Counted from the first letter of the stretch, positions 1 through 8,560 are shown. The stretch: DNA of 64,000 bases from Planococcus citreus (GCF_003664125.1 NZ_RCCP01000005.1:1-64000); one strand, 5' to 3'. Numbers and translations are program-made. The notes: a model not told the origin generated them from the letters alone.

Positions 1-128
<128 letters not shown>

Positions 129-219
129 TCTGGTCCTTTTTGTGTCAGGTAGAGCTTTCTAAAAGTATACCACCAAAAAGACTAATTATTCAGTGAAAAA
201 TATTTACATGGGTTTAATA

Positions 220-247
220 TTGAAACATATAAGCAAACCGTTATGAT
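220..247 (+). promoter_or_regulatory. Sigma-A promoter of chrA-kynU-kynB
   Basis: TTGAAA (220-225), a 16-base spacer and TATGAT (242-247). The ATG at 243 lies inside the -10 box, so it cannot be the start codon of a transcript made here; this supports the downstream GTG start of chrA. Confidence 0.55.
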
Positions 248-281
248 AGAGAAGAATCCAAAAGAGAAAGGGAGATGGATA

Positions 282-1451
282 GTGAAGCGAAAAGAACGCT
301 GGGTGGAAATCCTGAAAGCATCGACCAAACTGGGTTTGACCTCGTTTGGCGGGCCGGCCGCCCATATCGGCTATTTCCGTGATGAATATGTACATAGAAG
401 AAAATGGTTGGACGATAAAGCGTATGCAGACTTGGTGGCGTTATGCCAATTCTTGCCGGGTCCTGCCAGTTCGCAGGTCGGCATCTCGATCGGCATGCTG
501 CGCGGAGGGATCATGGGCGGATTTTTATCCTGGCTCGGGTTTACTTTGCCTTCTGTCATTGCCTTGATGATTTTCGCCATGCTGATCAGCAGTGGTTCGG
601 TCGATATTGCCTGGCTGCATGGCTTGAAGATTGTCGCCGTCGCGGTCGTCGCGCATGCCTTGCTCGGCATGGGGAAATCACTGACACCGGATGTTCAGCG
701 GCTGATGATCGCCTTTGGTGCGGCCATCGCCATTTTGCTGGTGCCGACCGCCTGGGCACAAATTATTGTCATTCTATTGACGGGCGTCATCGGGTTTTTA
801 TTGTACCGGAGAGAACAGGCGCCTGAGGCCGTCAAGCTCGCTTTGACCTTCGGCAAAAAGACCGGTCTCGCCGCTTGGGGGATTTTCGGGGCATTGCTGA
901 TCGGCTTGCCGTTATTGCGACCGTTCATCGAATCGAGCGCGTTTGCGATTTTTGACATTTTCTACCGTGTCGGCGCGATCGTCTTTGGCGGGGGCCATGT
1001 CGTCTTGCCGATGCTTGAGCGTGAAGTCGTGCCTGAATGGATGACGGCAGACGCCTTTATTGCAGGATACGGGGCGGCACAGGCCGTTCCGGGGCCATTG
1101 TTTACTTTGTCTGCTTATTTGGGGCAATTGATGAACGGGGCTGGCGGCGTATTGATCGCCGTCATCGCAATGTTCTTGCCGTCATTCCTGTTGGTCATCG
1201 GGACCTTGCCGTTTTGGAGCGTCATCCGCACGAAGCCTGGCATCCAAGCGGCCTTAAAAGGCATCAATGCTGGAGTTGTCGGCATTTTGCTTGCGGCGCT
1301 GTATGACCCGGTTTTCACCTCCGCCATTCAAGGGCCGGTCGACTTCGCCATTGCGATTGCCGCCTTCGGAATGTTAGTCTATTTGAAACTGGCTCCGTGG
1401 AAAGTCGTCTTGATTACGGCGCTTCTCGGTGCGCTGGCTTATGCTCTATAG
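282..1451 (+). CDS. chrA: Chromate transporter, long-chain CHR family
   Basis: Predicted inner-membrane transporter of about 389 residues with two homologous CHR halves, as usual for the bidomain family. The N-terminal half has GLTSFGGPAAHIGYF followed by LPGPASSQVGI. The C-terminal half repeats this as IVFGGGHVVLPML and AVPGPLFTLSAYLG. The family is known for chromate efflux, but many members are untested and the substrate here is inferred. I chose GTG 282 because AAGGGAG precedes it at a good distance, while the in-frame ATG at 243 has no ribosome binding site and overlaps the -10 box. The stop is 17 bases before kynU, so the genes probably share a transcript, an odd partnership. Confidence 0.88.
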   Translation: MKRKERWVEILKASTKLGLTSFGGPAAHIGYFRDEYVHRRKWLDDKAYADLVALCQFLPGPASSQVGISIGMLRGGIMGGFLSWLGFTLPSVIALMIFAMLISSGSVDIAWLHGLKIVAVAVVAHALLGMGKSLTPDVQRLMIAFGAAIAILLVPTAWAQIIVILLTGVIGFLLYRREQAPEAVKLALTFGKKTGLAAWGIFGALLIGLPLLRPFIESSAFAIFDIFYRVGAIVFGGGHVVLPMLEREVVPEWMTADAFIAGYGAAQAVPGPLFTLSAYLGQLMNGAGGVLIAVIAMFLPSFLLVIGTLPFWSVIRTKPGIQAALKGINAGVVGILLAALYDPVFTSAIQGPVDFAIAIAAFGMLVYLKLAPWKVVLITALLGALAYAL

Positions 1452-1468
1452 GAATGGAGAGATGAGAT

Positions 1469-2722
1469 TTGGAAACGGCAATGCAGAGAGACCAACAAGA
1501 TCCATTGGCTAAATTCAAAGAAGAGTTTTTTGTAGAACCAGGAACGATTTATATGGACGGGAATTCGCTCGGCCTGATGTCAAAGCGTGCTGAAACAAAG
1601 CTGATTGCGCTCATGGACAGCTGGAAACAATTCGGTATCGAGGGCTGGACAGAAGGCGAACATCCATGGTTTACGCTGGCAGAGACGCTGAGCGAGAAAG
1701 CAGCGCCATTGTTCGGGGCGAAAGCACATGAAGTGATGGTCACCGGCTCGATCACGTCGAATATCCACCAGATGCTGTCGACGGTCTATGCGCCGACTGA
1801 TGAGCGTTTCGTCATCTTGGTCGACGAGCTGAATTTCCCATCGGACATTTATGCAGTGGAGAGCCATTTGCGCCTGCGCGGGCAAGATCCGGCCATCGCA
1901 ATGCGCAAAGTATCAAGCCGTGACGGCTACACGCTCGAGCTGGAAGATATTTTAGCGGAAATGAAAGACGATGTGGCGGTGCTATTGTTGCCGTCGGTCC
2001 TTTACCGAAGCGGCCAATTGCTGCCGATCCCTGAGATTACGCAAGCTGCACACAAGCACGGCATCATCGCAGGATTCGACTTGGCCCACTCAGCGGGCGC
2101 CATGCCGCATGACTTGCATGAAGACGGCGTGGATTTTGCTGTCTGGTGCCATTATAAATACATGAATTCAGGTCCCGGCGGTACAGGCGGCTTGTATTTG
2201 CATGAGCGCCATCACGATTTGAATCCTGGAATAGCCGGCTGGTTCGGTTCGGACAAGGCGAAGCAATTCGACATGGACCATAGCTTCACGAAAGCGGAAG
2301 GAGCCGGAGCTTATCAGGTCGGCACGCCGAATATCTTCAGCATGGCACCGCTAATTGGCAGCCTGGAATTATTCGAAGAAGCAGGGATCGATAAGATCCG
2401 CAGCAAATCGCTGGAATTGACGACGATGCTGCGCGAGAGGCTTGCGGCGCTCGTGCCTTCTTTAATAGATGTTACGCCCAAAGTGGATGGACAGCGCGGT
2501 GGCCATATCGCGCTTGCGCACCCGGAAGCGGCGCGAATCTGCAAAGCGTTGAAGAAAGCAGGGATCGTCCCGGACTTCCGTGCGCCGGATATTATACGCC
2601 TTGCGCCAATCGCCTTCTACACGAGTTTTGAAGATGTGGAGAAAGTAGCGCTCGCTTTGCAGGATATTATCGAGCACGAGCTTTACAAAGAATTCAGCAA
2701 CGAACGAAATGTGGTGGCGTAA
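1469..2722 (+). CDS. kynU: Kynureninase
   Basis: PLP enzyme of the aminotransferase class V fold that splits kynurenine into anthranilate and alanine. The 417-residue length is normal. The PLP-binding lysine is K230 in HYKYMNSGPGG, and FDLAHS (about 203-208) supplies the aspartate that contacts the PLP ring. The start is TTG, preceded by GGAGAGATGAG; the next in-frame ATG lies too far from that site. It directly precedes the formamidase gene with no gap. No tryptophan 2,3-dioxygenase gene lies between the poly-G end and this operon. Confidence 0.95.
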   Translation: METAMQRDQQDPLAKFKEEFFVEPGTIYMDGNSLGLMSKRAETKLIALMDSWKQFGIEGWTEGEHPWFTLAETLSEKAAPLFGAKAHEVMVTGSITSNIHQMLSTVYAPTDERFVILVDELNFPSDIYAVESHLRLRGQDPAIAMRKVSSRDGYTLELEDILAEMKDDVAVLLLPSVLYRSGQLLPIPEITQAAHKHGIIAGFDLAHSAGAMPHDLHEDGVDFAVWCHYKYMNSGPGGTGGLYLHERHHDLNPGIAGWFGSDKAKQFDMDHSFTKAEGAGAYQVGTPNIFSMAPLIGSLELFEEAGIDKIRSKSLELTTMLRERLAALVPSLIDVTPKVDGQRGGHIALAHPEAARICKALKKAGIVPDFRAPDIIRLAPIAFYTSFEDVEKVALALQDIIEHELYKEFSNERNVVA

Positions 2723-3346
2723 ATGACAAAATCGATCATAGACATTTCGATGGCACTGGACAATTCAACTCCTGAATGGCCGGGAGATACGCCGTTTTCC
2801 TATCGTTTATCGGTCACGAAAGAAGAGAGCGGCTCGGTGAATATCGGCGAACTCAAGTCAAGCACGCATATCGGCACGCATATTGACGCGCCGTTCCATT
2901 ACGATGAAAATGGCTTGAAGACTGACGAATTGCCGCTTGATGTCTATTTGACGACAGCTCAAGTGATGGACGTGTCGGGTCATGAACAAGTGCAATTGGC
3001 TGATCTGGATGAGCTTGCGCATGGCGTCAATGCTGTGCTGTTGAAGACGGCCGCGTGGCAAGACCGCAGCGCGTTTCCTGGAGCTTGGCCAGTATTCGAC
3101 CCGGCGATCGCCGAATGGATGAAAGAACAAGGCGTCCGCCTGCTCGGTGTCGATGTACCGTCAGTGGACCCTGAGACGAGCAAAGAGCTGCCGATGCATC
3201 ATGCGATGAACCGCAACGAGCGCTTTATCTTGGAAGGCATTGTGTTGGATGAGGTTGCGCCGGGTGTCTACAAACTTGCTGCGTTGCCTTTGAAGATCCG
3301 CGGCGGGGAAGGAAGCCCTGTGCGTGCCGTGCTTTACACAGAATAA
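2723..3346 (+). CDS. kynB: Kynurenine formamidase
   Basis: Cyclase-family metal-dependent hydrolase that removes formate from N-formylkynurenine, one step before kynureninase. The metal-binding motif HxGTHxDxPxH is complete at residues 49-59 (HIGTHIDAPFH). The length, 207 residues, fits KynB. Its ATG follows immediately after the kynU stop codon, which implies translational coupling. A bidirectional terminator follows. Confidence 0.95.
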   Translation: MTKSIIDISMALDNSTPEWPGDTPFSYRLSVTKEESGSVNIGELKSSTHIGTHIDAPFHYDENGLKTDELPLDVYLTTAQVMDVSGHEQVQLADLDELAHGVNAVLLKTAAWQDRSAFPGAWPVFDPAIAEWMKEQGVRLLGVDVPSVDPETSKELPMHHAMNRNERFILEGIVLDEVAPGVYKLAALPLKIRGGEGSPVRAVLYTE

Positions 3347-3348
3347 GG

Positions 3349-3384
3349 AAAAAGCCGCCATTCAAACCGAATGGCGGCTTTTTT
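3349..3384. terminator. Bidirectional terminator between kynB and the ArsC-like gene
   Basis: A 15-base stem with core GCCGCCATTC/GAATGGCGGC and a 5-base loop, flanked by A and T runs so that it can act on both strands. It separates two convergent genes. Confidence 0.9.
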
Positions 3385-3395
3385 GCTATAGTTTT

Positions 3396-3833
3396 TCATT
3401 GTGTAGGCTGTGACCTGAGAATCGGTTCCATTTGTTTGATGTTCATCGCAATGGCATCGCAGACTTCCTGGTATAAAGCCCATTTCTCGTCATTGTCTGT
3501 ACTGCGGATTTCGGGGTTCGGGATATCCCAGCGCACCAATTTCTGCATCGGCAAATCGTCGGGTATATCAGCTTGTTCGAATTCCCCGTCATGCAGGGCA
3601 ATAATCAAATCCGCCTGTTTCACCTCGTCCGGATTGTACAAGCGCTGCTCGACTGGCGGAATCTCCAAGATGATTTCTTTGAGAACTTCTATCGGAATGT
3701 CGTTGAAAGATGGTTGGTTCCATGCCGCACTTCTGATGTCCCAGTCCGGCAGCATTAAGCGGCTCGCCCAAATTTCAGCCATCAGCCCGCGATGTTGATG
3801 TGATGATAGAAAATATACAGTATGTCTCGGCAT
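3396..3833 (-). CDS. ArsC/low-molecular-weight phosphatase-like protein lacking the catalytic cysteine
   Basis: 145 residues with the overall pattern of thioredoxin-coupled arsenate reductases: an N-terminal VYFLSSHQHRGLMAE where ArsC has FLCTGNSCRSQMAE, a central ADLIIALHDGE where ArsC has ADLVVTLCGDA, and WDIPNP near the usual WGFDDP. The nucleophilic Cys of the CX5R loop is Ser, the loop seems one residue shorter, and the two redox Cys of ArsC are also absent. The only cysteine is near the C terminus. The frame is intact, so it is not an obvious pseudogene. It may bind an oxyanion or phosphoprotein without catalysis. Function unknown. Confidence 0.7.
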   Translation of the reverse strand: MPRHTVYFLSSHQHRGLMAEIWASRLMLPDWDIRSAAWNQPSFNDIPIEVLKEIILEIPPVEQRLYNPDEVKQADLIIALHDGEFEQADIPDDLPMQKLVRWDIPNPEIRSTDNDEKWALYQEVCDAIAMNIKQMEPILRSQPTQ

Positions 3834-3966
3834 GGCTGACCCCTTCTTCCTTTCTTTATTTTCCAGCTGGTTTAATTAGTATTCTTTACCCATGTAGGGA
3901 ATCCGGCAAACAGATAAATATATGATATTCATTTAATTATGTCAAAAATATGTCATAAAAATAAAC

Positions 3967-4006
3967 ATCCCCCTCAGGATGGGGGAAGTCCTCATCCTAG
4001 GGGGAT
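3967..4006 (-). terminator. Terminator of the universal stress protein gene
   Basis: Stem of ATCCCCCT plus AGGATG pairing with CATCCT plus AGGGGGAT, with a one-base bulge. On the minus strand it is followed by an interrupted T-rich stretch. It touches the stop codon of the gene. Confidence 0.65.
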
Positions 4007-4527
4007 CATTTCACCACAAGAACGGTAGAATTTGAATCTTTGATCAGCTTACTGCTGACAGAACCGACAAAGAATTTCTGCAATCCGGATTTCCCGCTAT
4101 TGCCGACAATCAAGAGATCGATATTTTGCTCATCGACAAATCCAGTGATTGTCTTGATGACCGGACCTTCCAGTGCAAGAACGGAAGCTTCGGCATTTTT
4201 TGCGTCGAGCTGCTGTTGAATCGAGTTGTGCATATGCTTCGAATATTCCGATGCGCGGGCCGTGTCCACTTCCTGCGGCGGCCGGTAGCCATCATCTCCG
4301 ATTCCCTGCGGCATGAACTGTGCATATGAACTGTCGACGTTTGCAGAAGTGACCGGTGCGGAAGCATGCCCCACATCCATATAGCCTGTGCGTTCCTGCG
4401 CTTCTTCATTGACATAGATGACCGTCAGCTTAGATTCTGGAAGAATCTTGGAAAGTTCTATGCCTTTCTCCAGTGCCAGCCGGCTGCCTTCCGACCCGTC
4501 GTATGCGATTGCAATATTCTTATACAT
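4006..4527 (-). CDS. Universal stress protein, UspA family
   Basis: Cytoplasmic Usp-fold protein of about 173 residues. It begins YKNIAIAYDGSEGSRLAL, typical of the first strand and nucleotide-binding aspartate, and ends with the ATP-type loop VGNSGKSGLQKFFVGSVSSKLI (G2xG9GS-like). A central insert of about 40 residues rich in Ser, Pro and Gln makes it longer than a minimal single-domain Usp. GTG 4536 is an alternative start, but GAGGCG sits too close to it; ATG 4527 is better spaced. Its role in stress is inferred from the family only. Confidence 0.85.
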   Translation of the reverse strand: MYKNIAIAYDGSEGSRLALEKGIELSKILPESKLTVIYVNEEAQERTGYMDVGHASAPVTSANVDSSYAQFMPQGIGDDGYRPPQEVDTARASEYSKHMHNSIQQQLDAKNAEASVLALEGPVIKTITGFVDEQNIDLLIVGNSGKSGLQKFFVGSVSSKLIKDSNSTVLVVK

Positions 4528-4666
4528 TTCTTTCACCGCCTCAATTTACTGTTATTCTCTTGTTCCCCCAAATATTGTAGCCGCAAACCTTTCAGGCACA
4601 ACTGGCGGTAGTGGGAGGAGCAGCAGTACGACTTTTGGCTGAATTATTGTTTTGATTCGAAATAGC

Positions 4667-4696
4667 TTGACAATTCAAAAAAACGAGTGGTACTCT
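4667..4696 (+). promoter_or_regulatory. Promoter of the bmrCD leader
   Basis: Perfect -35 TTGACA (4667-4672), an 18-base spacer and a weaker -10 TACTCT (4691-4696). Transcription would start near 4703, about 30 bases before the leader peptide ATG. Confidence 0.6.
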
Positions 4697-4732
4697 TGAA
4701 CTAACAAATATATGGAAAAGGAGGTTTGGACA

Positions 4733-4822
4733 ATGAAAAAAATTCAAAAGGCGTTAAACACCAATTGCATAGCATTGCCAGGCACTCCGATGATTTTTCA
4801 TTGCTATTTACTTCGTGACTAG
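4733..4822 (+). CDS. 29-residue leader peptide of the bmrCD operon (BmrB-like)
   Basis: A short open reading frame with a near-perfect ribosome binding site AAGGAGG (4718-4724), 8 bases from ATG. The product begins MKKIQKALNTN, continues CIALPGTPMIF and ends HCYLLRD. An intrinsic terminator follows 40 bases after its stop and the multidrug exporter genes follow that. In B. subtilis, bmrCD is controlled by the leader bmrB, where antibiotic-stalled ribosomes let transcription pass a terminator. The layout here is the same. The peptide-level relation to BmrB is not verified. CAGGCA within the coding region (4779-4784) is the exact complement of TGCCTG (4871-4876) in the terminator, a possible antiterminator contact. 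Confidence 0.75.
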   Translation: MKKIQKALNTNCIALPGTPMIFHCYLLRD

Positions 4823-4862
4823 AAATATTCGGGTTGGGTCTGTGCATCCAGTCCTATTTTCA

Positions 4863-4899
4863 AGAGCGCATGCCTGAAAACAGGTATGCGCTCTTTTTG
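4863..4899 (+). terminator. Attenuator terminator upstream of bmrC
   Basis: A 14-bp stem AGAGCGCATGCCTG / CAGGTATGCGCTCT (one G-U pair) with an AAAA loop and a TTTTT tail. It is strong and lies between the leader ORF and the transporter genes, in the sense orientation, so the transporter can be expressed only by readthrough or a downstream promoter. Confidence 0.92.
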
Positions 4900-4958
4900 T
4901 GTGGTTTAAACAGCTTGGCTGCTTAAATAAATAATCGAAACTAAGGGAGAGAAGCATT

Positions 4959-5015
4959 ATGGAAAAGCCTCATGTGAAAAAAGCATTGATCAAGGAATCG
5001 CTTGAAGGCGATTAG
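4959..5015 (+). CDS. Possible 18-residue second leader ORF
   Basis: ATG with AAGGGAGAG about 8 bases upstream and a stop after 18 codons. The product is highly charged: MEKPHVKKALIKESLEGD. It lies between the attenuator and bmrC. It could couple translation or be a relic; no function is known to me. Confidence 0.4.
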   Translation: MEKPHVKKALIKESLEGD

Positions 5016-5046
5016 CAAAACTGAAAATGGAAAGAAGGCGTAATGT

Positions 5047-6786
5047 ATGTTTGATGTTTTATGGAAATTAAAATGGTTTTTTAAAGAAAACTGGCTGCGC
5101 TACACCATCGCAGTGGTGCTCTTATTTGTAGCGAATATTCTCGAAATCGTGCCGCCGTGGCTGATTGGCGTGGCTATCGATGCCATCGCACAGCAGGAAT
5201 TGACCAGTGAACTGCTGTGGCAGTATGTCGTCGTTTTACTTGTGGCGATGGTGCTGGCTTATGTCATTAATTTCATTTGGCAATACCAATTGTTCGGAGG
5301 GGCTTATGTCATCGAACGGCAATTGCGCTCAAGCTTGATGGGGCATTTCCTTAAGATGACGCCGACATTCTATGAGAAGAACCGGACGGGGGATTTGATG
5401 GCCCGTTCGACCAATGATTTAAAGGCGATTTCCGAGACGGCAGGATTCGGGATCTTGACGCTTGTCGACTCGACTTTATACATGGCGACGATCATCGTGG
5501 CAATGGGGATTCTCGTGTCATGGGAATTGACGTTTTTGGCCATTTTGCCATTGCCGGTGCTCGCGATTGTCGTCCAACTGCTCGGCAAGAAAATACACGA
5601 GCGCTACACCTTGGCGCAGGACGCATTCGGTGATATGAACGACAGCGTCTTGGAATCGGTCGGCGGCGTCCGCGTCGTTCGGGCATATGTGCAGGAACGT
5701 TCATCTGAAAAGGAATTCCAAGACATGACGCAAGATGTCTATGAAAAGAATATGGCGGTCGAGCGCATCGATGCCTTGTTCGCGCCGGTTACGAAAGTGC
5801 TGACGGGCATCAGTTATGTCATCGGCCTCGGTTATGGCGCGTTTCTGGTGTCCGAAGGGACGATGACTTTGGGTGATTTGGTTGCCTTTAACGTTTACCT
5901 TGGCATGATTGTCTGGCCGATGTTTGCGATCGGTGAATTGATCAATATCCTGCAGCGCGGCAACGCATCGATCGACCGCGTCAATGAAACATTGGATTAC
6001 GAAGAAGACGTGGTTGACCCGAAAACGACAAAAGAAACCGGGCATCCGGAGCGCATCGGCTTCCGCGATTTCGGTTTCACATATCCACAGTCGACATCGA
6101 TCAACCTTCAAGGCATCAATTTATCGATGAACAGCGGTCAGACGCTCGGCATTGTCGGCAAGACGGGAAGCGGCAAAACGACTTTCGTCAAACAGCTGCT
6201 GAAGGAATACCCAACAGGTGAAGGGTCGTTAACGATGAACGGCATCGAAATCAATGAACTAAGCAAAGCGCAATTGCGCGATTGGGTCGGCTATGTCCCG
6301 CAGGATCACGTCCTATTTTCACGGACCATCCTCGAGAACATCCTGTTCGGAAAAGCGGATGCGACAGAAGAGGAAGTGTCCCAGGCCATCAAGCTGTCCT
6401 ATTTCGAAAAAGATTTGGCCATGCTGCCGAACGGTCTTGAGACGCTAGTCGGTGAAAAAGGCGTCGCACTATCCGGCGGGCAAAAGCAGCGCATTTCCAT
6501 TGCGCGGGCAATCATCAAAAATCCGGAAATCCTCATTTTGGATGATTCCCTCTCGGCGGTCGATGCCAAGACGGAAGCCAAAATCATCGAGAATATCCAA
6601 CGCGAACGGGCAGGCAAGACGACAATCATCACGACGCACCGGCTGTCTGCCGTCAAACATGCTGATTGGATCGTTGTGCTGGATGATGGGCGCATCATCG
6701 AAGAAGGCACACACGATAAATTAGTCGCAAAACAAGGCTGGTATCATGAACAATTCCTCCGCCAGCAAATCGGGGAGGTGCAATAA
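5047..6786 (+). CDS. bmrC: Multidrug ABC exporter half-transporter, BmrC/YheI type
   Basis: 579 residues: six predicted membrane segments in the first 310 residues, then an ATP-binding domain with Walker A GKTGSGKTT (371-379), signature LSGGQ (475-479) and Walker B ILILD (495-499). Residue 500 is Asp where an active site needs Glu, so this half carries the degenerate site of an asymmetric heterodimer, as known for BmrC. The partner is the next gene, overlapping by one base. The pair is expected to export antibiotics and dyes. A leader peptide and terminator upstream indicate induction by ribosome-targeting drugs. Confidence 0.92.
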   Translation: MFDVLWKLKWFFKENWLRYTIAVVLLFVANILEIVPPWLIGVAIDAIAQQELTSELLWQYVVVLLVAMVLAYVINFIWQYQLFGGAYVIERQLRSSLMGHFLKMTPTFYEKNRTGDLMARSTNDLKAISETAGFGILTLVDSTLYMATIIVAMGILVSWELTFLAILPLPVLAIVVQLLGKKIHERYTLAQDAFGDMNDSVLESVGGVRVVRAYVQERSSEKEFQDMTQDVYEKNMAVERIDALFAPVTKVLTGISYVIGLGYGAFLVSEGTMTLGDLVAFNVYLGMIVWPMFAIGELINILQRGNASIDRVNETLDYEEDVVDPKTTKETGHPERIGFRDFGFTYPQSTSINLQGINLSMNSGQTLGIVGKTGSGKTTFVKQLLKEYPTGEGSLTMNGIEINELSKAQLRDWVGYVPQDHVLFSRTILENILFGKADATEEEVSQAIKLSYFEKDLAMLPNGLETLVGEKGVALSGGQKQRISIARAIIKNPEILILDDSLSAVDAKTEAKIIENIQRERAGKTTIITTHRLSAVKHADWIVVLDDGRIIEEGTHDKLVAKQGWYHEQFLRQQIGEVQ

Positions 6787-8537
6787 TGGGAACAGGAAAA
6801 CGATTAACGAATTATGCATTGCAATTCAAGAGCGTCATCATCTGGGGCCTGGTGTTCCTTGCGGTGGCGGTAGCCGCCGATTTGGCCGCCCCTTTGATCG
6901 CCATGGAAATCATCGATGAACACATTTCGGGTGCCGGGGAAATCGAATTTGGCCCGATCGCACAGCTGTTGGCCTTGTTCTTCGGCTTATCTGTCGTCAC
7001 GGCAGTGTTCCGCTATTTGCAGTATATTTTGCTGCAAAAAGGCGCGAACCGTGTCATCCGTAAAATGAGGACCGATGTCTTTGAACATGTCCAACGCTTG
7101 CCGATTAGCTATTTCGATAATTTGCCGGCAGGGAAAGTGGTCGCGCGTATCACCAATGACACCGAAGCGATCCGTGAGTTATTCGTCACAGTGCTTGCGC
7201 AATTCGCGACTAGCTTCATGTATATGGCAGGAATCTATGCCGCTCTATTCTATCTGGACTGGCGCATGGCGGCGATTGCATTCGTGCTCGTGCCGCTATT
7301 GTATGCATGGATGCTCGTTTACCGGAAGTATGCTTCGAATTTCAATCATGTCGTCCGTGAAAAAGTCAGTGAGATGAATGCCATGATCAATGAATCGATC
7401 CAAGGCATGAGCATCATCCAGGCATTCCGGCGCGAGAAGCAGATGAAAGGTGAGTTTGAAGAGCTCAACCAAAAGCACTTCAAATTCCAGCAGAAATTAT
7501 TGGTGCTAGAAGCCGCCGCCTCGCATAATATGGTCGGCGTCTTGCGCTCGATGATCTTCGTTTTGTTCATCTGGTACTTCGGAGGGGCTTCCATGACCGG
7601 TAACACGGTCGTCACAGTAGGCGTGCTGTACGCATTTGTCGATTACATCATCCGCCTGTTCAACCCGATCAGCGGCATCGTCAACCAATTCAGCCGTCTG
7701 GAACAATCACTCGTGGCAGCTGAGCGCGTGTTCCGCTTGCTCGACCGCCCCGGGGAACCGGTCAGCGATGAGCGGGTCGAACGCTACCAAGGCAATGTGA
7801 GCTTTGAAAGTGTCTGGTTTGCGTATAAAGATGAAGAATATGTGCTTAAGGATTTGTCTTTCGAAGCGAAACAAGGGGAGACTGTTGCACTTGTCGGCCA
7901 TACGGGATCAGGGAAAAGTTCGATTATGAACTTGCTGTTCCGCTTTTACGATGCGACAAAAGGGCAGATTTTAATCGACGGCGTCAATGTCAATGATCTG
8001 CCAAGGCAAGCGGTGCGTGAACATATGGGCATCGTACTGCAGGATCCGTATTTGTTCACCGGAACAATCGAATCCAATATCACGCTTGGGGACGACCGCG
8101 TCAGCCGCGAAAAGGCGCAAGCGGCACTTGCGGCTGTCGGCGGCGAGCGTGTCACGAAGCATTTGCCGAATGGCATCGATGAGCCGGTTGTGGAAAAAGG
8201 CAGCACGCTTTCTTCCGGCCAGCGCCAGCTCGTATCGTTTGCCCGGGCGCTGGCATTCGATCCGGCGATTTTGATCCTAGATGAAGCAACGTCCAATATC
8301 GACACCGAAACAGAGGAAATCATCCAGCATGCGATGGATGTATTGAAGAAAGGCCGGACGACGTTCATCATCGCCCACCGTTTGTCGACCATCAAGAATG
8401 CAGACCGCATCTTGGTGCTTGACCGGGGCGAAATCGCTGAATCCGGCACGCACGATCAATTGATGGATCACGATGGCATTTATCGCCAGATGTACCGCAT
8501 TCAATCAGGGATGGCCACTACCCAGAACGTTGGGTAA
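6786..8537 (+). CDS. bmrD: Multidrug ABC exporter half-transporter, BmrD/YheH type
   Basis: 583 residues with six membrane segments and an ATPase domain: Walker A GHTGSGKSS (371-379), signature LSSGQ (475-479, an S for the usual G) and Walker B ILILDE with the catalytic Glu at 500. Active Glu here and Asp in the partner are the mark of a heterodimer with one working site. B. subtilis BmrD is about 90 residues longer, so this protein lacks that extra segment. The start codon overlaps the last base of bmrC. Confidence 0.9.
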   Translation: MGTGKRLTNYALQFKSVIIWGLVFLAVAVAADLAAPLIAMEIIDEHISGAGEIEFGPIAQLLALFFGLSVVTAVFRYLQYILLQKGANRVIRKMRTDVFEHVQRLPISYFDNLPAGKVVARITNDTEAIRELFVTVLAQFATSFMYMAGIYAALFYLDWRMAAIAFVLVPLLYAWMLVYRKYASNFNHVVREKVSEMNAMINESIQGMSIIQAFRREKQMKGEFEELNQKHFKFQQKLLVLEAAASHNMVGVLRSMIFVLFIWYFGGASMTGNTVVTVGVLYAFVDYIIRLFNPISGIVNQFSRLEQSLVAAERVFRLLDRPGEPVSDERVERYQGNVSFESVWFAYKDEEYVLKDLSFEAKQGETVALVGHTGSGKSSIMNLLFRFYDATKGQILIDGVNVNDLPRQAVREHMGIVLQDPYLFTGTIESNITLGDDRVSREKAQAALAAVGGERVTKHLPNGIDEPVVEKGSTLSSGQRQLVSFARALAFDPAILILDEATSNIDTETEEIIQHAMDVLKKGRTTFIIAHRLSTIKNADRILVLDRGEIAESGTHDQLMDHDGIYRQMYRIQSGMATTQNVG

Positions 8538-8560
8538 GGGGCCACCCCTTTTTTCTTTTT
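8536..8560 (+). terminator. Probable terminator of bmrCD
   Basis: Short stem AAGGGG/CCCCTT with a 3-base loop, followed by TTTTCTTTTT. It overlaps the bmrD stop codon. Confidence 0.6.

Noticed and set aside
243-281. Upstream in-frame ATG of chrA
   Set aside because: It lies inside the predicted -10 box and has no ribosome binding site; GTG 282 has both spacing and AAGGGAG.
3396-3833. Pseudogene call for the ArsC-like ORF
   Set aside because: The frame is complete, with normal start, stop, length and following terminator; only the catalytic residues are changed.
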